Assembly: GCF_017643475.1 (NCBI RefSeq)
Contig: NZ_JAEPNI010000001.1
Span: 744,001 to 808,000, forward strand
Source of the DNA: Maricaulis sp.
GTDB taxonomy: Bacteria > Pseudomonadota > Alphaproteobacteria > Caulobacterales > Maricaulaceae
Direction of reading: 5' to 3'
DNA: 64,000 nucleotides
Shown: one piece after another, positions 51,741 to 61,398 of the stretch
How the letters are laid out: every line of letters starts with the position of its first letter
Numbering within the stretch: the stretch's first letter is position 1
Notes under the pieces: model-generated
The model's input: the letters and a program-made list of their open reading frames with translations, nothing else
Database searches by the model: none
Told to the model about the DNA's origin: nothing
Position numbers and translations under genes: made by a program

Positions 51741-52697
51741 TTAAGTCGCGGTGGTGGCGACAGCAGCGCTGGAGCTGGCGGCGGTGATCGCCGCGACCAT
51801 GGCCGCCTGGGCCGCGAGGATCGCGGCCAGGTCAGCTGCCGCACCGACAGGGCTGGCATCTCCCATTTGCATCTGGGCCAGACGCATGGCGATTTTCGGC
51901 GCGGCAGTGCTGGAGACACGCGGGCGCATCTCCTTGATGGTCTCGAAACTGCGCACCAGCGCGTCGGCCATACTGGCTCCGTCGCCCTGGGCCGCGAGCA
52001 CGGCGAGGCCGGTCTTGCCGACACCATGACGCAGGGAAGAGCGACCGCGAACGGCCAGGTTCAGACTGGTCCAGGATGCAGCGATATCGCCGTAATCCGT
52101 GTCCAGCAGCGCAACTTCATAAGCCGCCGCATCGGCGTGGGATTTGGGAATACCGGCCGAACGCAGGGCCTCGCGTGTGCGATCCAGGCGGACGGCGCAA
52201 TCTTCCGGCGTCTCGCCCAATGCGGTGAAGGCAGCCGCGAGAACTTCCTCCCGCATCGGTTCGCGGCGCCACCAGGGCGCGGCAATGGCGTCGAGATTAT
52301 CGTAGAAATGATCCGCCTGGTGCGCATGGCCGCCCGCAGCAAGCAGGGCAAGTGCGGCGCAGGATCCACCTTGCGACAGATGCCGACTGCCGCGGGCCTT
52401 GCGACGTTCCTTGAGCCCTTCGCGGACATCAAAGAAATGCTTTGCACTACGGCCGGCGGTAACAAGGGCAGCAGCAAAGACAAGGCGCATGGCCTTTGCC
52501 GGAGCTTTCCAGGCACCCAGCCCGTCATTGAGCTGGTCGCGGGCCTCGAAGACGCGTTCGATCAGGCATTCGACATCCTGTTTGGCGTTAAGCGAGGAGA
52601 GGGCGGCGAAACGGGCATACATGCGCTCACTCTTGGGCGCCCGGGCCAGATAGGCCTCGTCCAGCGATTTGAATCGCTCGATTACCGCATGTTCCAT
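51741..52697 (-). CDS. Hypothetical cytoplasmic protein, Ala-rich
   Basis: The 318-residue, mostly helical protein has an Ala/Thr/Ser-rich low-complexity tail (AAILAAQAAMVAAITAASSSAAVATTAT). The middle contains repeated helical hairpins and conserved-looking segments such as AALVTAGRSAKHFFDVREGLKERRKARGS and LSQGGSCAALALLAAGGHAHQADHFYDNLDAI. Its character resembles DUF4003-type proteins, but I cannot confirm the family. No partner is evident. It is divergent from the Lhr helicase, and the 157-base gap has no further gene. Confidence 0.65.
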   Translation of the reverse strand: MEHAVIERFKSLDEAYLARAPKSERMYARFAALSSLNAKQDVECLIERVFEARDQLNDGLGAWKAPAKAMRLVFAAALVTAGRSAKHFFDVREGLKERRKARGSRHLSQGGSCAALALLAAGGHAHQADHFYDNLDAIAAPWWRREPMREEVLAAAFTALGETPEDCAVRLDRTREALRSAGIPKSHADAAAYEVALLDTDYGDIAASWTSLNLAVRGRSSLRHGVGKTGLAVLAAQGDGASMADALVRSFETIKEMRPRVSSTAAPKIAMRLAQMQMGDASPVGAAADLAAILAAQAAMVAAITAASSSAAVATTAT

Positions 52698-52854
52698 AAT
52701 TCACCCTCGCACTGTCCCGAAGCTGGCATCATGCTGCATGGCGATATTCTGCGGCAGAGGGACAGTCTGGCGCAGTGTCCCCTGTTGGTGTGTCGGCTGT
52801 GGACAGCGCCTGTTTCACCATTGCCCGGGCGCGTTTTCGCGATCAGGATGAAGC

Positions 52855-55320
52855 ATGGCCTCGGCTCAGCTTCCTTCCCCCATAGCGCACTGGTTTTCCC
52901 GGCGCGGCTGGGCGCCTCGCTCGCACCAGCTGGACATGCTGGAAAAGGCACGAGCGGATGAGCACGCGTTGCTGATCGCACCGACAGGCGGCGGCAAGAC
53001 CCTGGGTGGTTTCCTGCCCAGCCTGGTCGAGCTGCACGAAACCCTGGGCCAGGGCGCGACCAATCCGCGCCGTAAACATGCGCTGCACACACTCTATATT
53101 TCGCCCCTCAAGGCGCTGTCGGTTGATGTCGCCCGTAATCTGATCCAGCCAGTCGAGGAAATGGGGCTGGGCCTTCGCATCGAGACACGAACAGGCGATA
53201 CCTCCGCCTCGAAACGCCAGCGTCAGCGGGCTCATCCGCCAGACATTCTGCTGACCACGCCGGAACAGCTGGCACTATTCTGTGCGACGGCGAATGCACA
53301 GAGCTTTCTGGGTGACCTCAAGCGGATCATTATTGACGAGATCCATGCGCTGGCGCCGCAAAAGCGGGGTGATCTACTGAGCCTTGGCATGGCGGCTTTG
53401 TCGCGATGGGCGCCGAATGCCCAGCGGGTAGGGCTATCCGCGACGGTGGCGGACGAGCAGGGGCTGGCACGCTGGCTGGTGCCCCAGGACGAGGCCGAGA
53501 CCTCCAGCTTCGCCAGTATCGTGCGCGGTGATGCCGGCGCGCGGCCGGATGTTGAAATCCTCGATCCGGACGAGCGCATTCCCTGGGCGGGGCATTCAGG
53601 ACGCCATGCGCTGGGCGATGTCTATCAGCGTATCCGGCAGGCGCGCATGACCCTGGTCTTTGTGAATACACGCTCCCAGGCCGAGGCGACTTTCCAGGAC
53701 CTCTGGCACATGAATGCCGACAATCTGCCCATTGCCCTGCACCACGGATCGCTGGCTCCGGAACAACGCCGCAAGGTCGAAGCGGCTATGGCGCGCGGCG
53801 CGTTGAAGGCGGTGGTGTGTACGTCCACGCTCGATCTGGGCATCGACTGGGGTGATGTGGATCTGGTGATCCAGATGGGAGCGCCGAAAGGGTCTTCCCG
53901 TTTGATGCAGCGTCTGGGGCGCGCCAATCACCGGCTGGACGATCCGTCCCGCGCCCTGCTGGCCCCGACCAATCGTTTCGAGCATCTGGAGTGCGAGGCA
54001 GCACGCGACGCTGTGGCGGCCAATGCGCTGGATGGCGAACCGCTGGCTGCGGGGGCGCTGGATGTTCTGGCCCAGCATGTCATGGGGCGGGCCTGCGGTG
54101 AGCCGGTCGACCAGGATGCGCTCTTTGAGGAGATCTGCCGGGCGGCGCCCTATGCCGAGATGGATCGGGAAACGTTCGACAGGATCTTCGAGTTTTCGGC
54201 AACCGGCGGCTATGCGCTTCAGACCTATGATCGTTTTCGTCGCATGGTTAGGGGCAAGGACGGGTTGTGGCGCGCGCGTACACCGCAGATCGCCCAGCGA
54301 CATCGCATGAATGTCGGTACGATCGTAGAGGCGCCCATGCTGGACGTGGTGGTCTCGTCGCGCGGGCGCGGCGGGCGCAGGCTGGGGCAGATCGAGGAAT
54401 GGTTCGTCGAACAGCTCGTGCCGGGAGACACGTTTCTGTTCGCGGGTCAGGTCCTGAAGTTCCAGGGTATCGAGGAGATGGCAGCGCGGGTCACGCGAAG
54501 CTCTGATCCCGAGCCGAAGATCCCGTCCTATCAGGGCGGAAAATTCCCGCTCTCCACCTATCTCGCGGAGCGTGTGCGTGACATGGTCCAGGATCCGGTG
54601 CGCTGGGGACACTTGCCGGAACAGGTGCAGGAATGGCTGAGGATCCAGCAGGAGAAATCCGAACTGCCGCGGGCAGACGGACTGTTGGTGGAAACCTTTC
54701 CGCGCAATGCCAAATTCTACCTCGTCTGTTACCCCTTCGAAGGGCGTCTCGCGCACCAGACCCTGGGCATGTTGCTGACACGTCGCCTGGAGCGGATGCG
54801 CATGCGGCCGATGGGGTTTGTTGCAAACGAGTATGCGCTTTCCGTCTGGGGGCTGCGGGACATGTCCGGGCTGGATCTCAACGCTTTGTTCGCCGAGGAC
54901 ATGATGGGCGATGACCTGGACGCGTGGCTGGCCGAAAGCGACCTGATGAAACGAACCTTCCGCAATTGCGCGGTTATCGCCGGGCTGATCGAGCGCCGTT
55001 TCCCGGGGCAGGAGAAAACCGGCCGCCAGGTCACCTTCTCAACGGACTTGATCTACAATGTGCTGCGCGAGCACGAGCCCGATCATGTGCTGATGAAAGC
55101 GGCGTGGAACGACGCCGCTTCGGGACTTCTGGACATCCGCCGCCTGGGCAAGGCGCTCGAACGGGTCCAGGGACGGATCCGGCATGTGGGACTGGACCGA
55201 ATCTCGCCGCTCGCGGTACCGGTGATGCTGGAGATCGGCAAGGAGCCGGTCTATGGCGAGGCGCAGGAGAGCATTCTCGAGGACGCTTCGCAGGATTTGA
55301 TAGCCGAGGCGTTGGCGTGA
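52855..55320 (+). CDS. Ligase-associated DEXH helicase (Lhr-type)
   Basis: The 821-residue superfamily 2 helicase has Walker A IAPTGGGKT (Thr44-Thr49 region), DEIH box (IIIDEIHAL, about 160), SATV (motif III), TSTLDLGIDW (motif V) and QRLGRANHR (motif VI). The winged-helix and C-terminal domains of Lhr proteins follow. In many bacteria this helicase clusters with an ATP-dependent ligase, an MBL-fold exonuclease and the phosphoesterase PdeM; it unwinds damaged DNA or RNA-DNA hybrids. Only PdeM is present here, overlapping by ATGA. Confidence 0.92.
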   Translation: MASAQLPSPIAHWFSRRGWAPRSHQLDMLEKARADEHALLIAPTGGGKTLGGFLPSLVELHETLGQGATNPRRKHALHTLYISPLKALSVDVARNLIQPVEEMGLGLRIETRTGDTSASKRQRQRAHPPDILLTTPEQLALFCATANAQSFLGDLKRIIIDEIHALAPQKRGDLLSLGMAALSRWAPNAQRVGLSATVADEQGLARWLVPQDEAETSSFASIVRGDAGARPDVEILDPDERIPWAGHSGRHALGDVYQRIRQARMTLVFVNTRSQAEATFQDLWHMNADNLPIALHHGSLAPEQRRKVEAAMARGALKAVVCTSTLDLGIDWGDVDLVIQMGAPKGSSRLMQRLGRANHRLDDPSRALLAPTNRFEHLECEAARDAVAANALDGEPLAAGALDVLAQHVMGRACGEPVDQDALFEEICRAAPYAEMDRETFDRIFEFSATGGYALQTYDRFRRMVRGKDGLWRARTPQIAQRHRMNVGTIVEAPMLDVVVSSRGRGGRRLGQIEEWFVEQLVPGDTFLFAGQVLKFQGIEEMAARVTRSSDPEPKIPSYQGGKFPLSTYLAERVRDMVQDPVRWGHLPEQVQEWLRIQQEKSELPRADGLLVETFPRNAKFYLVCYPFEGRLAHQTLGMLLTRRLERMRMRPMGFVANEYALSVWGLRDMSGLDLNALFAEDMMGDDLDAWLAESDLMKRTFRNCAVIAGLIERRFPGQEKTGRQVTFSTDLIYNVLREHEPDHVLMKAAWNDAASGLLDIRRLGKALERVQGRIRHVGLDRISPLAVPVMLEIGKEPVYGEAQESILEDASQDLIAEALA

Positions 55321-56048
55321 TGATCAGACAGCTTGAAAAGTCGGCCGATCAGCTCTCGTTCGAGCTCGCTGGGCATCGTCTGTTCGCGCACCGCTCCGGC
55401 GCGCTCTTTGTGCCGGAATTTGATGCGCTGATCGTCTCGGACTTGCACTTTGAAAAAGGCTCGGCCTACGCGCGCTCAGGTCAGATGTTGCCGCCTTACG
55501 ACACCCGGGAAACCCTGCGCCGCCTGGGGGAGGTGGTTGAGCAGATTGATCCGGCCTGTGTCATCGCGCTCGGCGACAGTTTTCACGACCTTGATGCTGC
55601 AGGGCGGATGTCTGTGGAGGATCGGGGGGGCTTGAAGGCTCTCGTGAACGCGCGGGAGCGATGGATCTGGATCGAGGGCAATCACGACCCGGAGCCGCCG
55701 GAGGATCTGGGCGGCGAGATCCATCACGAGCTGAGGCTGGGAAATCTGGTTCTGCGGCATGAGCCGGAGGCAGGGGCGGCGCGCGGGGAAATCTGCGGGC
55801 ACCTGCATCCCTGTGCGAAAGTGCGGGGCAAGGGGCGAGCCGTCCGGCGTTTCGCCTTTGCGACAAATGGCGACCGCCTGATCATGCCCGCATTTGGCGC
55901 TTATACCGGTGGGCTGAATGTCTGTGACGACGCGATCGTGGCGGTCTTCGGTGAGGTGCCCAGCGTGATGGTCCTAGGGCGGGAGCAGGTTCATGCGATT
56001 TCGCCGCGTCAGCTTGTACCGGATCGTTACCGGACGAGGACCAGGTAG
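55320..56048 (+). CDS. pdeM: Ligase-associated phosphoesterase PdeM
   Basis: The ATG at 55320 overlaps the helicase stop. The 242-residue calcineurin-like phosphoesterase carries the metal-binding motifs SDLHFEKG, ALGDSFHD, EGNHDPEP and GHLHP, with a terminal region (FATNGDRLIMPAFGAYTGGLNV) characteristic of the PdeM branch. It should act on DNA ends or phosphodiesters in repair together with the helicase. The final 22 bases overlap the convergent DUF3429 gene. Confidence 0.92.
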   Translation: MIRQLEKSADQLSFELAGHRLFAHRSGALFVPEFDALIVSDLHFEKGSAYARSGQMLPPYDTRETLRRLGEVVEQIDPACVIALGDSFHDLDAAGRMSVEDRGGLKALVNARERWIWIEGNHDPEPPEDLGGEIHHELRLGNLVLRHEPEAGAARGEICGHLHPCAKVRGKGRAVRRFAFATNGDRLIMPAFGAYTGGLNVCDDAIVAVFGEVPSVMVLGREQVHAISPRQLVPDRYRTRTR

Positions 56049-56503
56049 GCCACGCTGATGGCCAGGTGGGCGAGCACCACGCCAGTGGTCAGAACTGTCC
56101 GCAATCGCCCGTACCAGACCGGTAGATCACGGCGCAGCACTGCCTGCCTGTCCCATACCCACAAGGCTGCGAAGCACACACTCATCATGGTCCAGGCGGC
56201 AATCGGCTGACCGGCCCAGTGGGTTAGCACCGAGGCGAGGGCGAACAGGCTGGGCGCGATCGAAATTCCGAGTGACAGGCTATCCGGGCTTGCCCGAGCG
56301 GTGATGAGTTCACCCCAACGCACACCACCAAGGAAAGTCGCGATCAGGCCGGAGTAGATCGTGAACACCCACATCTCTGTTGCGGGGCTTCGGCCCTGGT
56401 TTGCTGTGGCAACCAGCAGCAATACCGCAGTCCAGAACGGGATCAGGCCGGCGAGGCCGAGAAACAGCGCCGGTTTGGGGATGGGTGTGAAGTCACGAGC
56501 CAT
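56027..56503 (-). CDS. DUF3429 membrane protein
   Basis: The 158-residue protein has about four to five membrane helices with the DUF3429 pattern: ALFLGLAGLIPFWTAVLLL, YSGLIATFLGGVRWGELI, LGISIAPSLFALASVLTHW and VLWDRQ-like WVWDRQAVLRRDLPVWYGRLRTVLT. Function is unknown. It is convergent with pdeM, overlapping its stop. Confidence 0.85.
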   Translation of the reverse strand: MARDFTPIPKPALFLGLAGLIPFWTAVLLLVATANQGRSPATEMWVFTIYSGLIATFLGGVRWGELITARASPDSLSLGISIAPSLFALASVLTHWAGQPIAAWTMMSVCFAALWVWDRQAVLRRDLPVWYGRLRTVLTTGVVLAHLAISVAYLVLVR

Positions 56504-56537
56504 GCCCCAGAACTAGTCCTGCCAGTGCGCAAGGCAA

Positions 56538-57326
56538 TCAGCGACGGCCGAACATTGCAGCAGCTGCGTATCCAGCCAGCATGGCGAGGGCGACGCAAAG
56601 CAGGCCGTAAATCATCGGTGCGCCGTGTGCGAACTCGTAGATGACACGCTCAATCCCGGCTTTCTCAACACGCATGCTGGTTGAACGGCTGGCGATCGGC
56701 CGGCCTTCCCGGAAGAGATAGACCTCGGCCGTATAGTTTCCGACCGGCGTGCGTGGCGGCAGGGCAAGGGTCGCGCGGAACAGGCCGCCATCAAGCACGT
56801 CCACACCACGCGGAGCGGCGGAATAGAGGTCTTCGCGCGCACCGGCGCGTTGCACGGCGGCAAAGTATTCCGACAGGTCCGCGCCGGTCGGCTCGCTGTC
56901 CTCGGCCGGGGCCTCGATGGCTTCGAGGTCGTTCAGTCTATCCGCATAGGCCTGGACCAGTAATTGCGGCAGGCCGATATCATTACGGATCAATGCTTCA
57001 GACGTGGCAATTTCTTCCAGCGGGCGGGTGCTGGCGATGGAGTAGTAAGCGGGCACGCCGTCAAACTCCTGGGCCTGGGCGTTGACCCAGATGCCAAAAG
57101 AACGGCGCTTCTGCATGACCCGGAGATCCTGGTCCGGGCCGCGCAGGACCACCACGATCTCGTCCTGGATGGTCAGGCCGCGTGTGGCGCCGTAGAGGAT
57201 GAGCTCTGTGCCGGCAAAATCCTCGCGGATCTCGACCGTCTCATGCGTCAGGGCTGCCATGATCTGCGGCGCTTCCTGGGGCACGGCCTGTTGCAGGCTG
57301 GCAGCGAGGGCGAGTTCGAGCAACAC
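56538..57326 (-). CDS. TIGR02186 family protein
   Basis: The 262-residue exported protein has a weak signal-like N-terminus and a long periplasmic beta-rich part (THETVEIREDFAGTELILYGAT, DLRVMQKRRSFGIWVN, LPPRTPVGNYTAEVYLFREGRPIA). One C-terminal membrane helix (MIYGLLCVALAMLAGYAAAAMF) follows. This is the TIGR02186 pattern. It overlaps the end of the TSUP transporter gene, and this pairing recurs in alphaproteobacteria, which suggests an accessory subunit for anion or sulfur-compound export. Function unproven. Confidence 0.85.
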   Translation of the reverse strand: MLLELALAASLQQAVPQEAPQIMAALTHETVEIREDFAGTELILYGATRGLTIQDEIVVVLRGPDQDLRVMQKRRSFGIWVNAQAQEFDGVPAYYSIASTRPLEEIATSEALIRNDIGLPQLLVQAYADRLNDLEAIEAPAEDSEPTGADLSEYFAAVQRAGAREDLYSAAPRGVDVLDGGLFRATLALPPRTPVGNYTAEVYLFREGRPIASRSTSMRVEKAGIERVIYEFAHGAPMIYGLLCVALAMLAGYAAAAMFGRR

Positions 57327-58267
57327 TAGTGACCCACCTCTCCGCCGCGCGGCAGCACGACAAACATGTCAGAGGGTGTCACGACGAGGTCCCAGCCCAG
57401 CTTGAGGCAGACGGCAAGCACCATGAAGGCGAGCAGGGCGCGCAATTCCTCACCCTTCACATGCCGTCCGGCACGGGCACCGAACTGGGCGCCGACAACA
57501 CCGCCAACTGTCAGCAGCATGGCGAGAACAACATCGACGGTCTGGTTCTGTGAGGCTTGCAGGAAGGTCGTCAGACCGGTGACGAAAAGGATCTGGAACA
57601 GCGAGGTGCCGACCACGACATTGGTCGGCATGCGCAGGATGTAGATCATCGCCGGCACCATGACGAAACCACCGCCCACACCCATGATCGCGGCCAGCGT
57701 GCCGACAAAGAAGCCGATGGCTATGGGCGGGATGACCGAGATGTAGAGCCCGGAACGCGGAAACCGCATCTTGAAAGGCAGGGCGTCAATCCAGGTGCGT
57801 TTGCGGTGCCCGCCACGTCCGCCCTCTCGGCGTTCTTCGGGCTGGCGTCGACGCATGATCGCGCGCACGCTTTCGATCAGCATGAGCCCGCCGATAATAC
57901 CCAGGAAGCTGACATAACTGAGCGAGATAATAAGGTCGATCTGGCCCAGCCCCCGCAAAAACGAGAAAAGCTGGACACCAAAAATGGACCCAGCGGAACC
58001 GCCAATCAGCAGCAGCCCCCCCATTTTCGGATCGAGTGTTCGTCGTCGCCAGTGGGCCAGGGCGCCGGAGGCCGACGAGGCGACGATCTGGTTGGCCTCG
58101 GTCGAGACGGCGACAGCGGGCGGGATGCCGATGAACATCAGCATGGGCGTCATCAGAAATCCGCCACCCACTCCGAACATGCCGGACAGGAAGCCAACGC
58201 CGGCTCCCAGTCCAAGCAGAAGGAAGATGTTTACGGAAATCTCAGCGATTGGCAGATAGATCTGCAC
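57326..58267 (-). CDS. TauE/SafE (TSUP) family transporter
   Basis: The 313-residue protein has eight or so membrane helices in two halves, each with the family Gly-rich motif: GLGAGVGFLSGMFGVGGGFLMTPML and FVGTLAAIMGVGGGFVMVPAMIYIL. A charged cytoplasmic loop (RRRQPEERREGGRGGHRKR) lies between the halves. The family moves sulfite, sulfoacetate and related anions. It is first in an operon with the TIGR02186 gene and starts 8 bases after podJ ends, so it may be read from the podJ transcript. Confidence 0.9.
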   Translation of the reverse strand: MQIYLPIAEISVNIFLLLGLGAGVGFLSGMFGVGGGFLMTPMLMFIGIPPAVAVSTEANQIVASSASGALAHWRRRTLDPKMGGLLLIGGSAGSIFGVQLFSFLRGLGQIDLIISLSYVSFLGIIGGLMLIESVRAIMRRRQPEERREGGRGGHRKRTWIDALPFKMRFPRSGLYISVIPPIAIGFFVGTLAAIMGVGGGFVMVPAMIYILRMPTNVVVGTSLFQILFVTGLTTFLQASQNQTVDVVLAMLLTVGGVVGAQFGARAGRHVKGEELRALLAFMVLAVCLKLGWDLVVTPSDMFVVLPRGGEVGH

Positions 58268-58275
58268 CGCGGCCT

Positions 58276-61200
58276 CTAGTTCGCTACAGCGCGGGACAGG
58301 CGTTCCAGCAGAACGTCGTCCACATGGCCGGTCCGCGGCAGACCCTGGTCCGCCTCAAAGGCCATGATGGCCTGGCGAGTACGATCTCCTATTGCGCCGT
58401 CAATCGGACCCGGGCGGTAACCCAGCACCGAGAGGAAACCCTGGGCGCGTTCAATGTCGGCCGCGCTGGCAGAGGGTGTGCGATCCCATGCCTGTCCCTG
58501 ATAGAGGCCGTTTGCCTGGGCGTCGATCGGGCGCGGCTGGAAGCTTTGGGCGACCTGGCGCGCCTGAGACAGGGCTTCCGGCTCGAGTAGTTCCTCCAGC
58601 GCGATTGCGCGTTCGCCTGCCGTCGGATCGCTGTCATTGGCGGAGATCATGTACCAAGCATAGGCGTCTGCAAGGCTCAAGGGAACTCCCTGGCCGCTCT
58701 CGAACAGAAGCGCGAGGTTGAACTGTGAATCGCCCAGGCCCAGCAGGGCAGCTTCCTGGAACCAGCGGGCCGCCGTTTCGAAATCACGCGGTGCGCCGGA
58801 GCCGTAGTAATACATCACGGCGAGATTGTGCATGGCACGGCGATGGCCGGAATTGGCCGCACGTTCGGTCCAGCGGCGAGCGGCTTCCAGATCCATGTCG
58901 ACGCCTTCGCCGGTTTCCAGCATTTTGGCGTAGCGATACTGTGCGGCCGGCACACCCTGTTCCGCAGCGCGGCGCAACAGGATTGACGCCGAAGCTAGGT
59001 CGCCGGCTTCCAGTTGGCGCATGCCCAACTGATAACGGGCGATCGGATTGCCGTCGGCAGCAGCGCTTTCCAGCGTGGTGCCACTTGTCGAGTTTGCCGC
59101 TTCGGTCGGGGCGATTTCGCGGGTCGAACGTTCGACGGACGATGATGCAGGTTCGTTTGTCACCGGCTCCGGGGTCGGCGTGATCGTCGCTGAGGCGTCA
59201 GCAACCTGGTCACGGGGCGGTGAAGCCTCAGCCTCTGCCGGCGTTGTTTCCGGTTCGGCGTCAAGGTTGGCAGCCGGGCTGGTCGTTGAGGAGGGCTGGG
59301 CCGGGGCCGCGAGGCCAGCCTCAACTTGGGCGATGAAGGCATCGTCGGAACGGGCATCTGCGATTGTGGAGCCATCCTCGCCCTGCAGCGCACCCCAGAT
59401 CAGGATCGCGCCAGCGCCGCCAAGAGAGATGAGGGCCATGAGCGGGATGGCGACCAGCGTTGCGCGGCTGAACTTGATCGGCCGGTTCTCGCGTTCATAG
59501 GGTGTGTAGGCAGTCGTGCGTGTGGTTTCGCGAGCTGCAGCGAGGAAATCCGCATCGGCTGTTGCGCCAACCCGGGCTGCCGGGCGCGGCTGGGCAGGAG
59601 CCTTGGGCGCTGCCTTTGCTTGGGGCGCAGGAGTACTCGTCTCGGCCTGTTGGCGCGCTCGTTCTTCGGCGATACGGCGCCGTTTCTGGCGGCGGGTCTC
59701 GCCGCGCGGAATCTCTGCCTGTGCCTGTGCCTGTGCCTGTGCCTGCTCCGCCGGAGCCTGCGGTGCCGGTAGTGTCGCTTCCGGTTCACGCAGAACCGGC
59801 GCGTTTGGCACAAAGGGTTCGTCCGCCAGGAAGGGATCGGTCTTGCCGCTTTCAAAAGCGCTGACCGGAACCTCAGCCTGGGGCGGCGGTCCCAGCGGGG
59901 CGTCGAAATCGAACGGATCATAATCGTCGGAACTGGTGATGACCGGTTCGGCGCGCTGGGCCGTTTCGTTTGCGGGTTTTTCGTCAACCGTTTCGGTATC
60001 GGGTGCCTTGTCGCGGCTCTCGATCGCCTCGAGCCGGTCGGCGAGCGCAGTCATCGCGCGCTGGACGGGGGTCAGAGTCTCTTCGGTTTCGTTGCGCACT
60101 GCAGCCAGCTTGTCCTGGACACCCTGCAACGCATCCTCGATGCGTGTCGCTGTGCGTTCCTCGGACTGGCGCAGGCGGTCTTCCAGCTCCGCCTCGCGGT
60201 CAGGACGATTGTTCTCGATCCGCTCGATCGCGTCGGCCATGCGGTCAGTGACCTGTTCGACGGCCTTGGTCGAGCGTTCCTCGGAGCGCTGGATGCGATC
60301 GGCCAGGGAGCGGCCCAGGCGCGTGACCTCATCGGCCATGCGGCGCATGGATTCCTTGTTTTCCTGGCGAACCTCGTCGATGCGGTGGTTGAGCGTTTCT
60401 TCCGAGCGGCGGTCCTGGCGGGCCTCCTCGGCACGTCGCTCGCTCTCGGTCAGGCGCTGGTCAATGGCCTGGGCCAGGCGGCTGATCTCGTCGCCCAGGC
60501 GCGCCATGCTGTCAGCCTGGCGACGATCTGCGTCCTCGACGCGAATGCCGGTCGATCCGACCTGGTCGCGGAGATCCGTGACAATGCGGGATACATCATC
60601 CTGCAGACGCTCGAAGCGACGCTCCAGCTCGACATTGTCATTGGTGTTGCGCGTTTCCAGTGCGCGCAGGCGTTCGTCCAGACGTGCGAAGGACGTCTCC
60701 AGCGTGCGCGCGGTATCATTGGTACGACGCTCGGAGTCCTCGACGCGTTCCGTGAACTCCTTGAGATTGTCCGCGCGCGATTCCAGCTTGTCGACACGCT
60801 TGTTGGTCTCGTCGATCAGCTCACGGGCAGCGATGCCACCGGTCTGTTCCTGTTCATGCAGGCGGGCGGAGACGTCATTTTCGTGTTCATAGAGGCGGCG
60901 GGCGAGCTTCATCACCGTGGCGTGGATAGCCTTGGTGTCCTCGCCACTGGTCGCGGAAACGCTGGTTTCCAGCTTGCGCAGCCGGTCGGCGATCTCGCCC
61001 TGGCTGCGATTGACGCTGTCTATGCTCTTGTCGGTCTCGTCCAGCTTGGCGCCCTGGCGTTGGGCAACCTTGGCGACATTGGTGGCAAGCTGGGTAATGG
61101 CCCTGTCGAGTTCGGACAGGGTGGAGCTGGAGGCCTGTTCGGCTTTTTCGATGCGATCGGACAGGCGGTTAATCATCGCCCTGAGCAGGCGGTCATCATC

Positions 61201-61398
61201 GTTGGCGACATCGCCGTCAAAGCCGGGAAAGGCTTCCAGGGCGTCGTCCCACTGGGTCGTTGCGGGATCATTGTCGTCGAGAATGACGCGGTTCAGCCAT
61301 TCACCCAGAGTCATGCCCTGCTTGCGTGCAGCAGTCTTCGCCCGCGCCCTTGCACGCGGGTCGATTCCTTTCACGCTCCAGGGACCCCCAGATGACAT
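58276..61398 (-). CDS. podJ: Polar organising protein PodJ
   Basis: The 1040-residue protein matches PodJ in architecture. Its N-terminus is of PodJ type (SVKGIDPRARARAKTAARKQGMTLGEWLNRVIL). A long coiled-coil region (about 70-470, rich in RxxE heptads) and a Pro/Gln/Ala-rich linker with an Ala-Gln tract follow. A single membrane helix lies at about 642-668 (ATLVAIPLMALISLGGAGAILIW). The periplasmic part has Sel1 repeats (about 785-920) and ends in a PG-binding domain (RAQGFLSVLGYRPGPIDGAIGDRTRQAI). PodJ recruits polarity and adhesion proteins to the new pole. Four GANTC sites and a 14-bp palindrome lie in the 190 bases upstream. Confidence 0.9.
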   Translation of the reverse strand: MSSGGPWSVKGIDPRARARAKTAARKQGMTLGEWLNRVILDDNDPATTQWDDALEAFPGFDGDVANDDDRLLRAMINRLSDRIEKAEQASSSTLSELDRAITQLATNVAKVAQRQGAKLDETDKSIDSVNRSQGEIADRLRKLETSVSATSGEDTKAIHATVMKLARRLYEHENDVSARLHEQEQTGGIAARELIDETNKRVDKLESRADNLKEFTERVEDSERRTNDTARTLETSFARLDERLRALETRNTNDNVELERRFERLQDDVSRIVTDLRDQVGSTGIRVEDADRRQADSMARLGDEISRLAQAIDQRLTESERRAEEARQDRRSEETLNHRIDEVRQENKESMRRMADEVTRLGRSLADRIQRSEERSTKAVEQVTDRMADAIERIENNRPDREAELEDRLRQSEERTATRIEDALQGVQDKLAAVRNETEETLTPVQRAMTALADRLEAIESRDKAPDTETVDEKPANETAQRAEPVITSSDDYDPFDFDAPLGPPPQAEVPVSAFESGKTDPFLADEPFVPNAPVLREPEATLPAPQAPAEQAQAQAQAQAEIPRGETRRQKRRRIAEERARQQAETSTPAPQAKAAPKAPAQPRPAARVGATADADFLAAARETTRTTAYTPYERENRPIKFSRATLVAIPLMALISLGGAGAILIWGALQGEDGSTIADARSDDAFIAQVEAGLAAPAQPSSTTSPAANLDAEPETTPAEAEASPPRDQVADASATITPTPEPVTNEPASSSVERSTREIAPTEAANSTSGTTLESAAADGNPIARYQLGMRQLEAGDLASASILLRRAAEQGVPAAQYRYAKMLETGEGVDMDLEAARRWTERAANSGHRRAMHNLAVMYYYGSGAPRDFETAARWFQEAALLGLGDSQFNLALLFESGQGVPLSLADAYAWYMISANDSDPTAGERAIALEELLEPEALSQARQVAQSFQPRPIDAQANGLYQGQAWDRTPSASAADIERAQGFLSVLGYRPGPIDGAIGDRTRQAIMAFEADQGLPRTGHVDDVLLERLSRAVAN
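59717..59745. repeat. Hexanucleotide repeat in podJ (Ala-Gln tract)
   Basis: About 4.8 tandem copies of GCCTGT (plus strand), encoding alternating Ala and Gln on the minus strand in the PodJ linker. Unit changes keep the frame, so the tract length can vary without breaking the gene. Confidence 0.85.
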
